Below, in pieces: positions 1 through 8,275 of a stretch of DNA of 64,000 nucleotides. The notes under the pieces were generated by a model, which was given only the letters and a program-made list of their open reading frames with translations, ran no database searches and was not told the origin of the DNA. The stretch's first letter is position 1. Every line of letters starts with the position of its first letter. A program made the position numbers and the translations under genes. The stretch is from Shimia_B sp038525525 (lineage in GTDB: Bacteria; Pseudomonadota; Alphaproteobacteria; Rhodobacterales; Rhodobacteraceae): assembly GCA_038525525.1 (NCBI GenBank), contig JBCBHO010000002.1, positions 62,001 to 126,000 of the forward strand, in the 5' to 3' direction.

Positions 1-1
1 C

Positions 2-358
2 GTCCGCGAGGTGCGCCTGAACTCGTTCAATCCGCCCGAATATGACGAGCTCAAGCGGATGATCTGCGAAGGCGCGGGCCTGATCCCGAATTGCGACAAC
101 GCGCTCAAGCTCGAGATGTATCGCGAGGATCCCCGCGGCACGTTGTTCCTGAAGCCGGAGCCGGACTGCATCGACAGGTCCCTGCCCGTCCAGCCCGCCT
201 CGATCTACGAGACCGGTGGCCCCAACGAGATCATGGTCGTCACGGCCTGCGTGAAGTACATGCCGTTCTTCCCGACCGCCCGCCTTGGCGAAACCATCGT
301 CGACGAGTTCGGTGAATACGGGCTCGTGGCGACCAACATGTACGTGACGGAGCCGTAA
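2..358 (+). CDS. TadE/TadG-like pilus assembly protein (5' partial)
   Basis: The last 118 residues of a gene that starts left of the window; the frame is open from base 2. The visible part has no membrane segment and looks like the extracytoplasmic C-terminal half of a Tad-locus pseudopilin-like protein. The end of the protein resembles the end of its downstream neighbour (aromatic and Asn-rich tail). The next gene starts 3 bp after the TAA and is a clear TadE-type protein, so the two are probably co-transcribed at the end of a Tad (tight adherence) pilus operon. The family call rests mainly on this context because the diagnostic N-terminus is outside the window. Confidence 0.6.
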   Translation, partial: VREVRLNSFNPPEYDELKRMICEGAGLIPNCDNALKLEMYREDPRGTLFLKPEPDCIDRSLPVQPASIYETGGPNEIMVVTACVKYMPFFPTARLGETIVDEFGEYGLVATNMYVTEP

Positions 359-361
359 CCC

Positions 362-970
362 ATGGCGACGCTGATCACTTCCCTGCGCATCCGCATGCGC
401 CTCCTCGCAGAGGCCCTCAGGAGCGACACACGCGGCAACGTCTCCATCGAGGCGATCATCCTCGTGCCGATGCTCTTCTGGGCCTACATGATGATCTATG
501 GCGTGTTCGACGCGTACCGGAAGCAGACCGACGGTCTCCGAGTTTCCTATGCCGTGGCCGACGCGATCTCCCGCGAGGAAAACGCCATCGACCAGCAATA
601 TCTCGACTCGATGATCACGCTCGCCGACTACATGACCAACTCGCCCTCACCGGTGACGCAGCGTGTGACGATCGTGTGCTATTCCGCGGAAAACACGGAA
701 TATCACGTGGCGTGGTCGAAGACGTCCGGCGGCTACGTCGAAGAGCTCCCACCGCATACAAATGCGACGTTGAACCAGAGCGATCACCGCCTCCCCGAAA
801 TCGTGGTCGGTGACCAGGTCATCCTCGTGGAGACCTTCGTGCACTACGCGCCGCTGCTCAACCTGTCGATCACGCAGAAGATGTTCGATTACTGGACGTT
901 CACGCGGCCGCGCTTCACCAATCAGGTGAAATACGAGAACGAAGACGAGTGGGTCTGCCCGGCCGCCTGA
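362..970 (+). CDS. TadE-like pilus assembly protein
   Basis: 202 residues. Around residues 25-50 lies the TadE-type prepilin-like signature: a short basic N-terminus, then RGNVSIEAIILVPML, with the Glu characteristic of pseudopilins, running into a single membrane helix. The rest (about 50-202) would lie outside the cytoplasmic membrane. In Tad systems TadE/TadF are minor pseudopilins processed by TadV and needed for Flp pilus assembly. ATG start 3 bp after the stop of the upstream gene, so translational coupling is likely. It is the last gene of the rightward run; the following genes are on the other strand. Confidence 0.75.
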   Translation: MATLITSLRIRMRLLAEALRSDTRGNVSIEAIILVPMLFWAYMMIYGVFDAYRKQTDGLRVSYAVADAISREENAIDQQYLDSMITLADYMTNSPSPVTQRVTIVCYSAENTEYHVAWSKTSGGYVEELPPHTNATLNQSDHRLPEIVVGDQVILVETFVHYAPLLNLSITQKMFDYWTFTRPRFTNQVKYENEDEWVCPAA

Positions 971-976
971 CCGCGG

Positions 977-1450
977 CTAGGCCTCCCGCTCGGCTATGAG
1001 CGCCTCCAAGGTCTGCGCCATGGCCTTCGCCTGGCCCGAATTGGTGATGCCCCCGATCCCCAGACGCCGCCCAATCCGCCAGTAGACGCCGGGCACGTAG
1101 GCGCGTGGCTGCGGATCGACGAGGCGGAGCAGGAAACCCTGCGACGGCTTCATGGCAAAAACCCCGCGCTCCACGCGCTCGATATCCTGCACCCGGGCGA
1201 GAACATCGCCCTCGCGTGTCGCAAGGACCTCGCGCGTGAGCTCGATCACCGTCGCCGAACTCTGAAACTGCCACCAGGCGAGCCAGCCCGTCGCAAGCCC
1301 CGCCAAGAGGAAGAGCGCGCTCAGCAGGAAGTCCGGCGCGATCAGCAGTGAGAGATAAATCAGGATCGCCGCCAGCATCCCCATGGTCATCGCTGAAAAG
1401 ATGCGCCGCCCCGGCGACGGGTGCAGTTCGACCAAAACCTCTGCGCTCAT
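977..1450 (-). CDS. Two-helix membrane protein of unknown function
   Basis: 157 residues. Two adjacent hydrophobic helices (about 18-37 and 41-61) follow a short polar N-terminus. The rest is a soluble domain with alternating strands (about 65-150), reminiscent of small PH-like or DUF2244-type membrane proteins, but I cannot name the family. The ATG overlaps the stop of the upstream dehydrogenase gene (ATGA, 1447-1450), so the two are translationally coupled. Function unknown. Confidence 0.7.
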   Translation of the reverse strand: MSAEVLVELHPSPGRRIFSAMTMGMLAAILIYLSLLIAPDFLLSALFLLAGLATGWLAWWQFQSSATVIELTREVLATREGDVLARVQDIERVERGVFAMKPSQGFLLRLVDPQPRAYVPGVYWRIGRRLGIGGITNSGQAKAMAQTLEALIAEREA

Positions 1451-2400
1451 CTCGCGACGATGACCTCGCTTCCCGCTTCTTCCGGTTCCTCATCCAGCAT
1501 CTCTGCTGGAAAACCCGGCGCGCGGATATCAAGGCCCGTGGCTTCTTCCAAGCGCTTGATGACATTGGGGCTGAATTCTCGCGGGCCGAAGCGCGCGATA
1601 CCGTCCTCGAAGATGCGGATGAGCTCCGGGTTGAGTTCCACAGGCACGCCCGCGCGATCGGCGATATCCTGGAACAGGCCGATATCCTTGGCGACGAGAT
1701 CCATGGTGAAGGAGATGTCCCTGGAGCCGTTCAGGATCACCTGGCTTTCGGTCTCGTGCACGAAGGACGTGCCGGAGGAGATGCGGATCGCCTCGTAGGC
1801 CGTGCCCAGATCCATACCCGCCCCCTTCGCCACCGCGAGGGCTTCCGCGCAACTCACGAGATTTGCCGTGGCGAGGTAGTTCGTAATCACCTTCAAGACG
1901 CTGGCTGATCCCAACGGGCCCGTATGCAGCACGCGCCGCCCCATCACCGTCAATAGCGGCAACACACGCTCGAAGGTCGGCCGCGCACAGCCCGCGAAGA
2001 TCGAGATGTTGCCCGTGGCCGCGCGATGGCAGCCGCCGGACACGGGGCAGTCCACCGCCTCTCCACCTCGCTCGATGATCATGGCGCCAAGCCGTTTGAC
2101 CTCCGCCTCGTCGGTGGTCGACATCTCCATCCAGAGCTTTCCGGGCCCGATTTCCGCGAGCATCTCGCCCATCACCGCGTCCGAGGCGGCCGGATTGGGC
2201 AGGCAGGTGATCACGGCATCGCATGTCCCCATCAGCTCCGGCGGCCCGCTTACCCGGCCCACTCGGCTCGGGGCTTCGGCCATTAAGCCCGCCACCAGAT
2301 CGGCATCGAGATCATGGACCGCGACGTCCACCCCGTTGCGCACCAAACTCCGCGCGAGCTTGCCGCCCACATTCCCCAGCCCGATGAATCCGACTCTCAC
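1447..2400 (-). CDS. 3-hydroxyisobutyrate dehydrogenase-family NAD(P)-dependent oxidoreductase
   Basis: 317 residues. The N-terminus carries a Rossmann dinucleotide-binding motif, GFIGLGNVGG (residues 4-13). The middle carries the family's substrate-binding stretch DCPVSGGCHRA (about 137-147), and a Lys in the segment VLKVITNYL occupies the position of the catalytic Lys. The family reduces or oxidises beta-hydroxyacids such as 3-hydroxyisobutyrate, tartronate semialdehyde and 6-phosphogluconate-like substrates; the exact substrate cannot be read here. GTG start with a good GGGAGG ribosome-binding site. A TetR-type regulator lies just upstream on the same strand and is a plausible local regulator. 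Confidence 0.85.
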   Translation of the reverse strand: MRVGFIGLGNVGGKLARSLVRNGVDVAVHDLDADLVAGLMAEAPSRVGRVSGPPELMGTCDAVITCLPNPAASDAVMGEMLAEIGPGKLWMEMSTTDEAEVKRLGAMIIERGGEAVDCPVSGGCHRAATGNISIFAGCARPTFERVLPLLTVMGRRVLHTGPLGSASVLKVITNYLATANLVSCAEALAVAKGAGMDLGTAYEAIRISSGTSFVHETESQVILNGSRDISFTMDLVAKDIGLFQDIADRAGVPVELNPELIRIFEDGIARFGPREFSPNVIKRLEEATGLDIRAPGFPAEMLDEEPEEAGSEVIVAR

Positions 2401-2475
2401 GGCGCCCTCCCTTGCTTTGCCCGCGACGCTCGCACCAAGCCCGGCACGCGTCCAGCACAGATCAGGTTGGGGTGT

Positions 2476-3075
2476 TCAGGCGCGGACGCGAAGCGGCGCA
2501 CCAACGAGGCGGCGGGCCATCTCGACATAATGCTGCGCCACGTCTTCGGGGCCGAGGCGCTTGCCCGGGCGAAACCAGTTCGTGGGGCCCGTGAGCATCG
2601 CGATCAGCGCGAAAGTGGCGACCTTGGTGTCCGCCACGTCGAAGAGCTTGCCCTTGCCGGCCTTCAGGATCGTCTCGAGCTTGTCCTCGTAGGCGCGGCG
2701 CAGGGCCTCGATCTGCGTGAAGTTCGCAGGCTCAAGCGACCGCAGCTCCATGTAGGAGATGAAGACGAGATCCACGCGCTCGAGATGGTAGAGGATGTGA
2801 AACCGGACGAACTCGTCCAGCGCCTCGCCCGGGCTTCCGCCCTTGAGCTTGGCGCTGGCCGAAAGCAGATCTTCCATGTGCGCGCGCATCAGCTCAAAGA
2901 GCAGCGCTTGCTTGTGGGGCACGTAATTGTAGATGGCGCCCGCCTGCACACCGACCTCCGCCGCGATCTGGCGCATGGAAACCGCCGCGTAGCCGTGTTC
3001 GGCAAAGAGGCGCAGGGCCACGGTCTGGATCCGTGGGCCGGTGATATCCGAATGTGAGCCTTGTTTGCGGGCCAT
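2476..3075 (-). CDS. TetR/AcrR-family transcriptional regulator
   Basis: About 199 residues from the ATG at 3075; a longer frame reaches 3135 but adds no conserved sequence. The N-terminal TetR helix-turn-helix is clear: ALRLFAEHGYAAVSMRQIA followed by an A-IYNYVPHK-type recognition helix end. The C-terminal ligand domain is of the kind seen in regulators of acyl-CoA or branched-chain metabolism. A short inverted repeat GTTA-CCGC-TAAC at 3085-3096 lies just upstream of the start and could be an autoregulatory operator. It is transcribed towards the dehydrogenase gene and divergently from a small lipoprotein. Confidence 0.85.
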   Translation of the reverse strand: MARKQGSHSDITGPRIQTVALRLFAEHGYAAVSMRQIAAEVGVQAGAIYNYVPHKQALLFELMRAHMEDLLSASAKLKGGSPGEALDEFVRFHILYHLERVDLVFISYMELRSLEPANFTQIEALRRAYEDKLETILKAGKGKLFDVADTKVATFALIAMLTGPTNWFRPGKRLGPEDVAQHYVEMARRLVGAPLRVRA

Positions 3076-3153
3076 GGGCGGATCGTTACCGCTAACCCCG
3101 CGCAGCACAATACAATCTTGCCGTCCTGCGGCCACGCGCCATAGGGTCGGGCT

Positions 3154-3435
3154 ATGTTTCGCTCCGCCATGGCCCTCGCCGCGCTCGCGCTGATGACCGC
3201 TTGTGCCCAGATCCCCGAGCTCGATGTTGCCGCGCGCCAGAGCGCTGCGGATGCGGAGCCGCTGCCTTTTCTCGACACCGTGGAGATGGCTGGTCTCGGC
3301 GCGGCGGAGACCGCCCCGGAGGACGACACGTCTCTCGACGCGCGGCTCGAGCGGCTACGCGTGCGCGCGGCGGCCCTACGCGGCCCGGTCTTTTCCGGCA
3401 GTGACCGGGCCCGGCTCACGGGCGCCCCCGGCTAG
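3154..3435 (+). CDS. Small predicted lipoprotein
   Basis: 93 residues. N-terminal signal with lipobox LMTAC, so Cys17 would be the lipidated residue. The mature part is short, polar and Ala/Arg-rich, without cysteines or a recognisable domain. It sits alone between the divergent TetR gene and hom. Similar short lipoproteins upstream of hom occur in related bacteria but have no known function. The start at 3154 is the only ATG that gives an intact signal peptide. Confidence 0.7.
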   Translation: MFRSAMALAALALMTACAQIPELDVAARQSAADAEPLPFLDTVEMAGLGAAETAPEDDTSLDARLERLRVRAAALRGPVFSGSDRARLTGAPG

Positions 3436-3495
3436 TCGCGTTGCACCTCGCCAGCCAGCGGCCTAAAGGAAACAAAATTCCGGGAGGCACAGGGC

Positions 3496-4782
3496 ATGGC
3501 GGCACCGCTACGCATCGCAATCGCAGGTTTGGGCACCGTGGGCGTCGGCGTCATCAAGATGATCCGCCGCCAGCAGGCACTCATGACCGCGCGCACCGGC
3601 CGCGCCATCGAGATCGTGGCCGTCTCCGCCCGCTCCCGCGACAAGGACCGCGGTGTCCCGATCAAGGATTATGCCTGGGAGGACGATCCTGTCGCCATGG
3701 CGCGGCGGGACGACGTGGATGTCTACGTGGAGCTCATGGGCGGCGAAGACGGCCCGGCCAAGGCCGCCACGGAGGCGGCGCTCGCCTTCGGGAAGGATGT
3801 CGTCACCGCCAACAAGGCCATGCTCGCCATCCACGGCCAGGCCTTGGCAGAGCAGGCCGAGGCGGCTGGCCACGTGCTCCGCTTCGAGGCCGCGGTGGCC
3901 GGAGGCATCCCGGTCATCAAGGCACTCACGGAAGGCCTCGCCGGCAACGAGATCACCCGCGTCATGGGCGTCATGAACGGCACCTGCAATTACATCCTCA
4001 CGCGGATGGAAAGCGCGGGCCTGCCCTATGACGAGGTCTTCGCGGAAGCTGACGCCCTGGGCTATCTCGAGGCCGATCCCACGCTCGACGTGGGCGGGAT
4101 CGATGCGGGCCACAAGCTCTGCCTCCTGTCTTCCATCGCCTTCGGCACGCAGGTCGATTTCGACGGCGTGGAGCTCGAGGGCATCGACCGGATCACCATC
4201 GAGGACATCCGCCAGGCCGCCGACATGGGCTACAAGATCAAGCTCCTCGGCGTGGCCCAGTTCACCGGGCGCGGGCTCGAACAGCGCATGTCCCCCTGCC
4301 TCGTGCCCGACACCTCGCCCCTTGGCCAGCTCGACGGCGGCACCAACATGGTGGTCCTCGAAGGCTCGGACGTGGGCCAGATCGTGCTCCGCGGCGCGGG
4401 CGCGGGCGAAGGTCCCACCGCGTCTGCTGTCCTCTCCGACATTCTCGACATCGCCCGCGGCACGCGTCTGTCGACCTTCGGCCAGCCCGCCGCGGGCCTC
4501 GTGAAATCCTCGCCCGCGCGCGCCGTCACCGCGGCACCCTATTACCTGCGCATGGCGCTCGAAGACCGCCCCGGCGCGCTGGCCAAGGTCGCCGCCATTA
4601 TCGGCGAAGCGGGGATCTCCATCGACCGCATGCGCCAGTATGGCCACACCGACGAAACCGCGCCCGTCCTCATCGTCACGCACAAGACCACCCGCGCCGA
4701 CATCGATGCCGCACTCGACGCCTTTGCCGCCACCGACGTCATCGCTGGCACCCCGGTGACACTCCGCATCGAAGCTGTGTGA
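3496..4782 (+). CDS. hom: Homoserine dehydrogenase
   Basis: 428 residues, the usual length. Catalyses NAD(P)H-dependent reduction of aspartate semialdehyde to homoserine in the threonine/methionine pathway. Rossmann motif GLGTVGVGV at about 11-19; the cofactor-site segment VTANKAML at about 103-110; the substrate-site motif GVMNGTCNYILTRM around residues 158-171; a catalytic Lys region DAGHKLCLLSSIAFG. A C-terminal ACT domain (about 350-428, YYLRMALEDRPGALAKV) suggests threonine feedback control. Ribosome-binding site GGGAGG upstream of the ATG. The stop TGA overlaps the ATG of the next gene; glpX and recJ follow, an order often seen in Rhodobacteraceae. Confidence 0.97.
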   Translation: MAAPLRIAIAGLGTVGVGVIKMIRRQQALMTARTGRAIEIVAVSARSRDKDRGVPIKDYAWEDDPVAMARRDDVDVYVELMGGEDGPAKAATEAALAFGKDVVTANKAMLAIHGQALAEQAEAAGHVLRFEAAVAGGIPVIKALTEGLAGNEITRVMGVMNGTCNYILTRMESAGLPYDEVFAEADALGYLEADPTLDVGGIDAGHKLCLLSSIAFGTQVDFDGVELEGIDRITIEDIRQAADMGYKIKLLGVAQFTGRGLEQRMSPCLVPDTSPLGQLDGGTNMVVLEGSDVGQIVLRGAGAGEGPTASAVLSDILDIARGTRLSTFGQPAAGLVKSSPARAVTAAPYYLRMALEDRPGALAKVAAIIGEAGISIDRMRQYGHTDETAPVLIVTHKTTRADIDAALDAFAATDVIAGTPVTLRIEAV

Positions 4783-5159
4783 TGGCCTACAAGCCCAGTG
4801 GATACAACGACGTCTCCCCCTACCTGATCGTCGGTGATATCGAGGCGTCGCTGGACTTTCTCGAGGCGGCGTTCGGCGCCACGCGCCTGCGGATCTTTCA
4901 TCGCCCCGACGGCAGCCTCATGCATGCCGAGGCGCGTATCGGGGACACTGTCGTGATGATGGGGCAGGAAACCGCCCAGCCCGCCCATGTCCATGTCTAC
5001 GTGCCCGACGTGCAGATCGTTTTCGAGGCCGCGCTCGCGGCGGGCGCGACAGAGGTGCAGCGACCGCTCGATCAGGGCGATGGAGACCTTCGCGCCGGTA
5101 TCCGCGACAGCCAGGGCATCACCTGGTGGCCCTCTACACAGATTGCATCACAAAGCTAA
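4782..5159 (+). CDS. VOC/glyoxalase-like (PhnB-type) protein
   Basis: 125 residues, a single vicinal-oxygen-chelate fold. It begins with the PhnB-like pattern VSPYLIVGDIEASLDFLEAA and has paired beta-alpha-beta-beta-beta modules. Some members bind metals and act on glyoxal or antibiotics; many have unknown substrates, and nothing here specifies one. ATG at 4782 overlaps the hom stop (TGATG), indicating translational coupling; a GTG one codon earlier is possible. Only 13 bp separate it from glpX. Its role beside hom and glpX is unknown. Confidence 0.8.
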   Translation: MAYKPSGYNDVSPYLIVGDIEASLDFLEAAFGATRLRIFHRPDGSLMHAEARIGDTVVMMGQETAQPAHVHVYVPDVQIVFEAALAAGATEVQRPLDQGDGDLRAGIRDSQGITWWPSTQIASQS

Positions 5160-5172
5160 AGGACCCCAAGCC

Positions 5173-6135
5173 ATGGCCCCCAAAGACTTCAACGACCGCA
5201 TGCTCTCCCTCGGCCTCGCCCGGGTCTCGGAGGCCGCCGCTTTGGCCTCTGCCAATTGGATCGGTCGCGGGGACGAAAAAGCCGCCGACCAGGCCGCCGT
5301 GAACGCCATGCGCGAGCAGCTCAACAAGCTCGACATCCGCGGCCGGGTCGTCATCGGCGAGGGCGAGCGGGATGAAGCGCCCATGCTCTATATCGGCGAA
5401 GAAGTGGGCGCGGGCAAAGGCCCCGAGGTCGACATCGCGCTCGACCCACTGGAGGGCACGACGCTCACCGCCAAGGACATGCCCAACGCGCTCACCGTCA
5501 TTGCCATGGGCCCCCGCGGCGCGCTGCTTCACGCGCCCGATGTCTACATGGAAAAGCTCGCCATCGGCCCGGGCTTCATGCCCAACGTGGTGACGCTCGA
5601 CATGGCCTATGGCGAGCGCGTCAAGCGCATGGCCCGGGCCAAGGCCTGCTCCACCGAAGACATCACCGTCTGCATCCTCGACCGCGAGCGCCATCAGGAC
5701 ATGATCGACGAGGTGCGGTCCACCGGCGCCGCGATCCGCCTCATCACCGATGGCGACGTGGCGGGCGTCATGCACTGCGCAGAGCCCGACCTCACGGGCA
5801 TCGACATGTATATGGGCCTCGGCGGTGCGCCCGAGGGCGTCCTCGCGGCCGCTGCGCTGAAATGCATGGGGGGGCAGTTCTGGGGCCGCCTCACCTTCCG
5901 CGACGACGACGAGAAGGGCCGCGCGGAGAAGGCCGGTATCGAGGATCTCGACCGCATCTATACCCGCGACGAGCTTGTCTCCGGCGATGTCATTTTCGCG
6001 GCCACGGGTGTGACCGACGGCTCGCTTCTCCCCGGCATCAAGCGCGAGGTGGGCTATCTCACCGCCGAGACCATCCTCATGCGCTCGAAAACCGGCTCGG
6101 TGCGCCGCATGACCTACCGCAACCCGGTTCAATAG
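5173..6135 (+). CDS. glpX: Class II fructose-1,6-bisphosphatase
   Basis: 320 residues. Hydrolyses fructose-1,6-bisphosphate to fructose-6-phosphate in gluconeogenesis, and in phototrophs the Calvin cycle. The GlpX signatures are all visible: WIGRGDEKAADQAAV near residues 28-42, the metal-site segment IGEGERDEAPML, and DPLEGTT, which is the lithium-sensitive phosphatase motif of class II enzymes. The start is taken as the ATG at 5173, where the conserved MAPKDFNDRML begins; a longer frame upstream only overlaps the VOC gene. Likely in one transcript with hom and the VOC gene. Confidence 0.96.
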   Translation: MAPKDFNDRMLSLGLARVSEAAALASANWIGRGDEKAADQAAVNAMREQLNKLDIRGRVVIGEGERDEAPMLYIGEEVGAGKGPEVDIALDPLEGTTLTAKDMPNALTVIAMGPRGALLHAPDVYMEKLAIGPGFMPNVVTLDMAYGERVKRMARAKACSTEDITVCILDRERHQDMIDEVRSTGAAIRLITDGDVAGVMHCAEPDLTGIDMYMGLGGAPEGVLAAAALKCMGGQFWGRLTFRDDDEKGRAEKAGIEDLDRIYTRDELVSGDVIFAATGVTDGSLLPGIKREVGYLTAETILMRSKTGSVRRMTYRNPVQ

Positions 6136-6226
6136 CGCCTATCCACAGCTTTTGCGCCCTGGGCGCTAGACTGGCCTGCCCCTGATTTGGTAGCGTGTTG
6201 AGGCCAAGCCACAACATGCTGACCAA

Positions 6227-7978
6227 ATGCTCGACCGGCCCGCCTTTCTGAACGTTTCGCATTCGCTCACCGGGCGGCGCTGGATCGGCCCGTCCGACGC
6301 CCTCTCGCGCCATGCCGAGGCGTTGGTGCAGGAGACCGGCCTGCCCCATGCGCTCGCCGCGATCCTCGCGCGCCGGCAGGTGACGGCGGCGGAGGCGGAT
6401 GCCTTCCTTGAGCCCACGCTGCGCGACCTCCTACCCGACCCACGCGCCATGCGGGATATGGAGGCGGCGGCGACCCGCTTTCTCGCCGCCATGCGCGGGC
6501 GGGAGCGGGTGGCGGTCTTTGCAGACTACGACGTGGATGGCGGCGCGTCGGCGGCCCTTCTTCTCACCTGGCTGCGCGAGATGGGCTGCGCTGCCACGCT
6601 CTACATCCCCGACCGGATCGACGAAGGCTACGGCCCCAACGCGCCCGCCATGGCCGAGCTGGCGCGCGAGCACGACCTCATCATCTGCGTCGATTGCGGG
6701 ACGCTCTCCCACGAGGCGCTGGCCGCTGCCACGGCCGCCGACGTGATCGTCCTCGATCACCACCTCGGGGGTGAAACGCTGCCGCCGGCCCTCGCGGTCG
6801 TGAACCCCAACCGGCAGGACGAAACAGGCGACCTCGCGCATCTTTGTGCCGCGGCGGTCGTTTTTCTCATGCTCGTGGAGGCAGGCCGTCAGCTGCGGGA
6901 GGCGGGCGAGAAAGGCCCCGATCTCATGGCGATGCTCGATCTCGTGGCGCTCGCCACAGTGGCCGACGTGGCGCCGCTCATCGGCGTCAATCGGGCCTTC
7001 GTCCGTCAGGGTCTCAAGGTCATGGCCGCGCGCCGCAGGATCGGGCTCACCGCGCTCGCCGACATTGCCCGCCTCGACACGGAGCCTCGCTCCTATCACC
7101 TAGGCTATGTCCTCGGTCCACGCATCAATGCCGGCGGGCGCATCGGGGCCGCCGATCTCGGCGCGCGCCTCCTGTCCACGGCTGACCCCCACGAGGCGGC
7201 CGCCCTCGCCGAGCGCCTCGATGCGCTGAACACCGAGCGCCGGGAGGTGGAGGCCGCCGTGCGCGACGCGGCCCTCCTGCAGGCCGAGACGCGCGGGTTT
7301 GACCGTGGCCTCGCCTGGGCCGCCGGTGACGGCTGGCACCCGGGCGTCGTGGGCATCGTCGCCTCGCGGATGAAGGAGACCTCAGGCCGCCCCTCCGTCG
7401 TCATCGGCTTCGAAGGAGACGCAGGCAAGGGCTCGGCCCGCTCGATCCCGGGCGTCGATCTGGGCGCCTCGATCCAGCGGCTCGCCGTCGAGGGCCTCAT
7501 CGAGAAGGGCGGTGGTCACAAGATGGCCGCGGGCCTCTCGCTCACGCGCGCGCAGCTCGAGCCTGCCATGGCGCGGCTGGAGGAGCTCCTCGCGCGTCAG
7601 GGTGCGGCGGAGGGGGCGGCAGCAGAGCTGCGGTGCGATGCTGTCCTGATGCCGGGTGCTGCCACGGTGGAGCTGATCGAGCTCTTGGAGCGTGCGGGGC
7701 CCTTCGGTGCAGCCGCCTCCGCGCCCCGCTTCGCGCTGGCCGATCTCCGCGTGGCCCATGCCAAGGAGGTCGGCGCCGGTCACCTGAAGCTCGATCTCAC
7801 CGACGGGCTGGGGGGCCGCCTCTCCGCCATCGCCTTCGGGGCTTTCGACGGCCCGCTCGGGCCTGCACTGGCGCAGAAAAACGCCGCGCGCGTCCATGTT
7901 GCCGGTCGTCTCGAAGTGAACAGCTGGGGCGGCCGCACCAGCCCGCAATTCCGGCTGGAAGACGCGGCCTTGGCCTGA
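6227..7978 (+). CDS. recJ: Single-stranded-DNA 5'-3' exonuclease RecJ
   Basis: 583 residues. RecJ degrades single-stranded DNA during recombination and mismatch/base-excision repair. DHH-superfamily motifs appear in order: FADYDVDGGASAALL (about 101-115), CVDCGT (about 151-156), VLDHHLGGE (about 172-180). These are followed by the DHHA1 region with GPRINAGGRIGAADLG and GWHPGVVGIVASR, and GGGHKMAAG near residue 430. A C-terminal OB-type domain follows. It lies 91 bp after glpX; a short GC palindrome (GCGCCC-T-GGGCGC) lies in that gap without a clear T-run. Confidence 0.96.
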   Translation: MLDRPAFLNVSHSLTGRRWIGPSDALSRHAEALVQETGLPHALAAILARRQVTAAEADAFLEPTLRDLLPDPRAMRDMEAAATRFLAAMRGRERVAVFADYDVDGGASAALLLTWLREMGCAATLYIPDRIDEGYGPNAPAMAELAREHDLIICVDCGTLSHEALAAATAADVIVLDHHLGGETLPPALAVVNPNRQDETGDLAHLCAAAVVFLMLVEAGRQLREAGEKGPDLMAMLDLVALATVADVAPLIGVNRAFVRQGLKVMAARRRIGLTALADIARLDTEPRSYHLGYVLGPRINAGGRIGAADLGARLLSTADPHEAAALAERLDALNTERREVEAAVRDAALLQAETRGFDRGLAWAAGDGWHPGVVGIVASRMKETSGRPSVVIGFEGDAGKGSARSIPGVDLGASIQRLAVEGLIEKGGGHKMAAGLSLTRAQLEPAMARLEELLARQGAAEGAAAELRCDAVLMPGAATVELIELLERAGPFGAAASAPRFALADLRVAHAKEVGAGHLKLDLTDGLGGRLSAIAFGAFDGPLGPALAQKNAARVHVAGRLEVNSWGGRTSPQFRLEDAALA

Positions 7979-8020
7979 ACTGGCGCGGCCAAGCAGCGTG
8001 AATTTTCGCCAAGAATCGGC

Positions 8021-8049
8021 TTGCCCCCACCGCGGAGTTTTTCTATCAC
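8021..8049 (+). promoter_or_regulatory. Promoter of tRNA-Glu
   Basis: TTGCCC at 8021-8026 and TATCAC at 8044-8049, spaced 17 bp, end 20 bp before the tRNA 5' end. This is a good sigma-70-type match for this GC content. Confidence 0.55.
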
Positions 8050-8068
8050 CCGCCTCACACCGATGAGT

Positions 8069-8143
8069 GCTCCCTTCGTCTATCGGTTAGGACGCCAGGT
8101 TTTCAACCTGGAAAGAGGGGTTCGATTCCCCTAGGGAGTGCCA
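8069..8143 (+). tRNA. tRNA-Glu (anticodon TTC)
   Basis: Cloverleaf readable: acceptor 5' strand GCTCCCT pairs with AGGGAGT at 8133-8139, anticodon arm CAGGT-TTTCAA-CCTG with anticodon TTC, T-arm GGGG-TTCGATT-CCCC. Discriminator G at 8140 and an encoded CCA at 8141-8143. The first pair is G-U. It sits between recJ and the signalling cluster with its own promoter. Confidence 0.97.
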
Positions 8144-8275
8144 TCGTTGTTTCCCCCAAATTGACAGGTACCGATTGGTGGACAAGCCGCCGGTACGCGG
8201 CCCATGGCGCGCGTCGGCTGTCCGTTCTCCCATGACCCGCGCGGTCGCCACCCGCAGATCACGGCCTCCGCGCGC

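Noticed and set aside
6150..6172. Terminator after glpX
   Set aside because: GCGCCC-T-GGGCGC is palindromic but the T-run lies on its 5' side for this strand, so it is not a rightward terminator.
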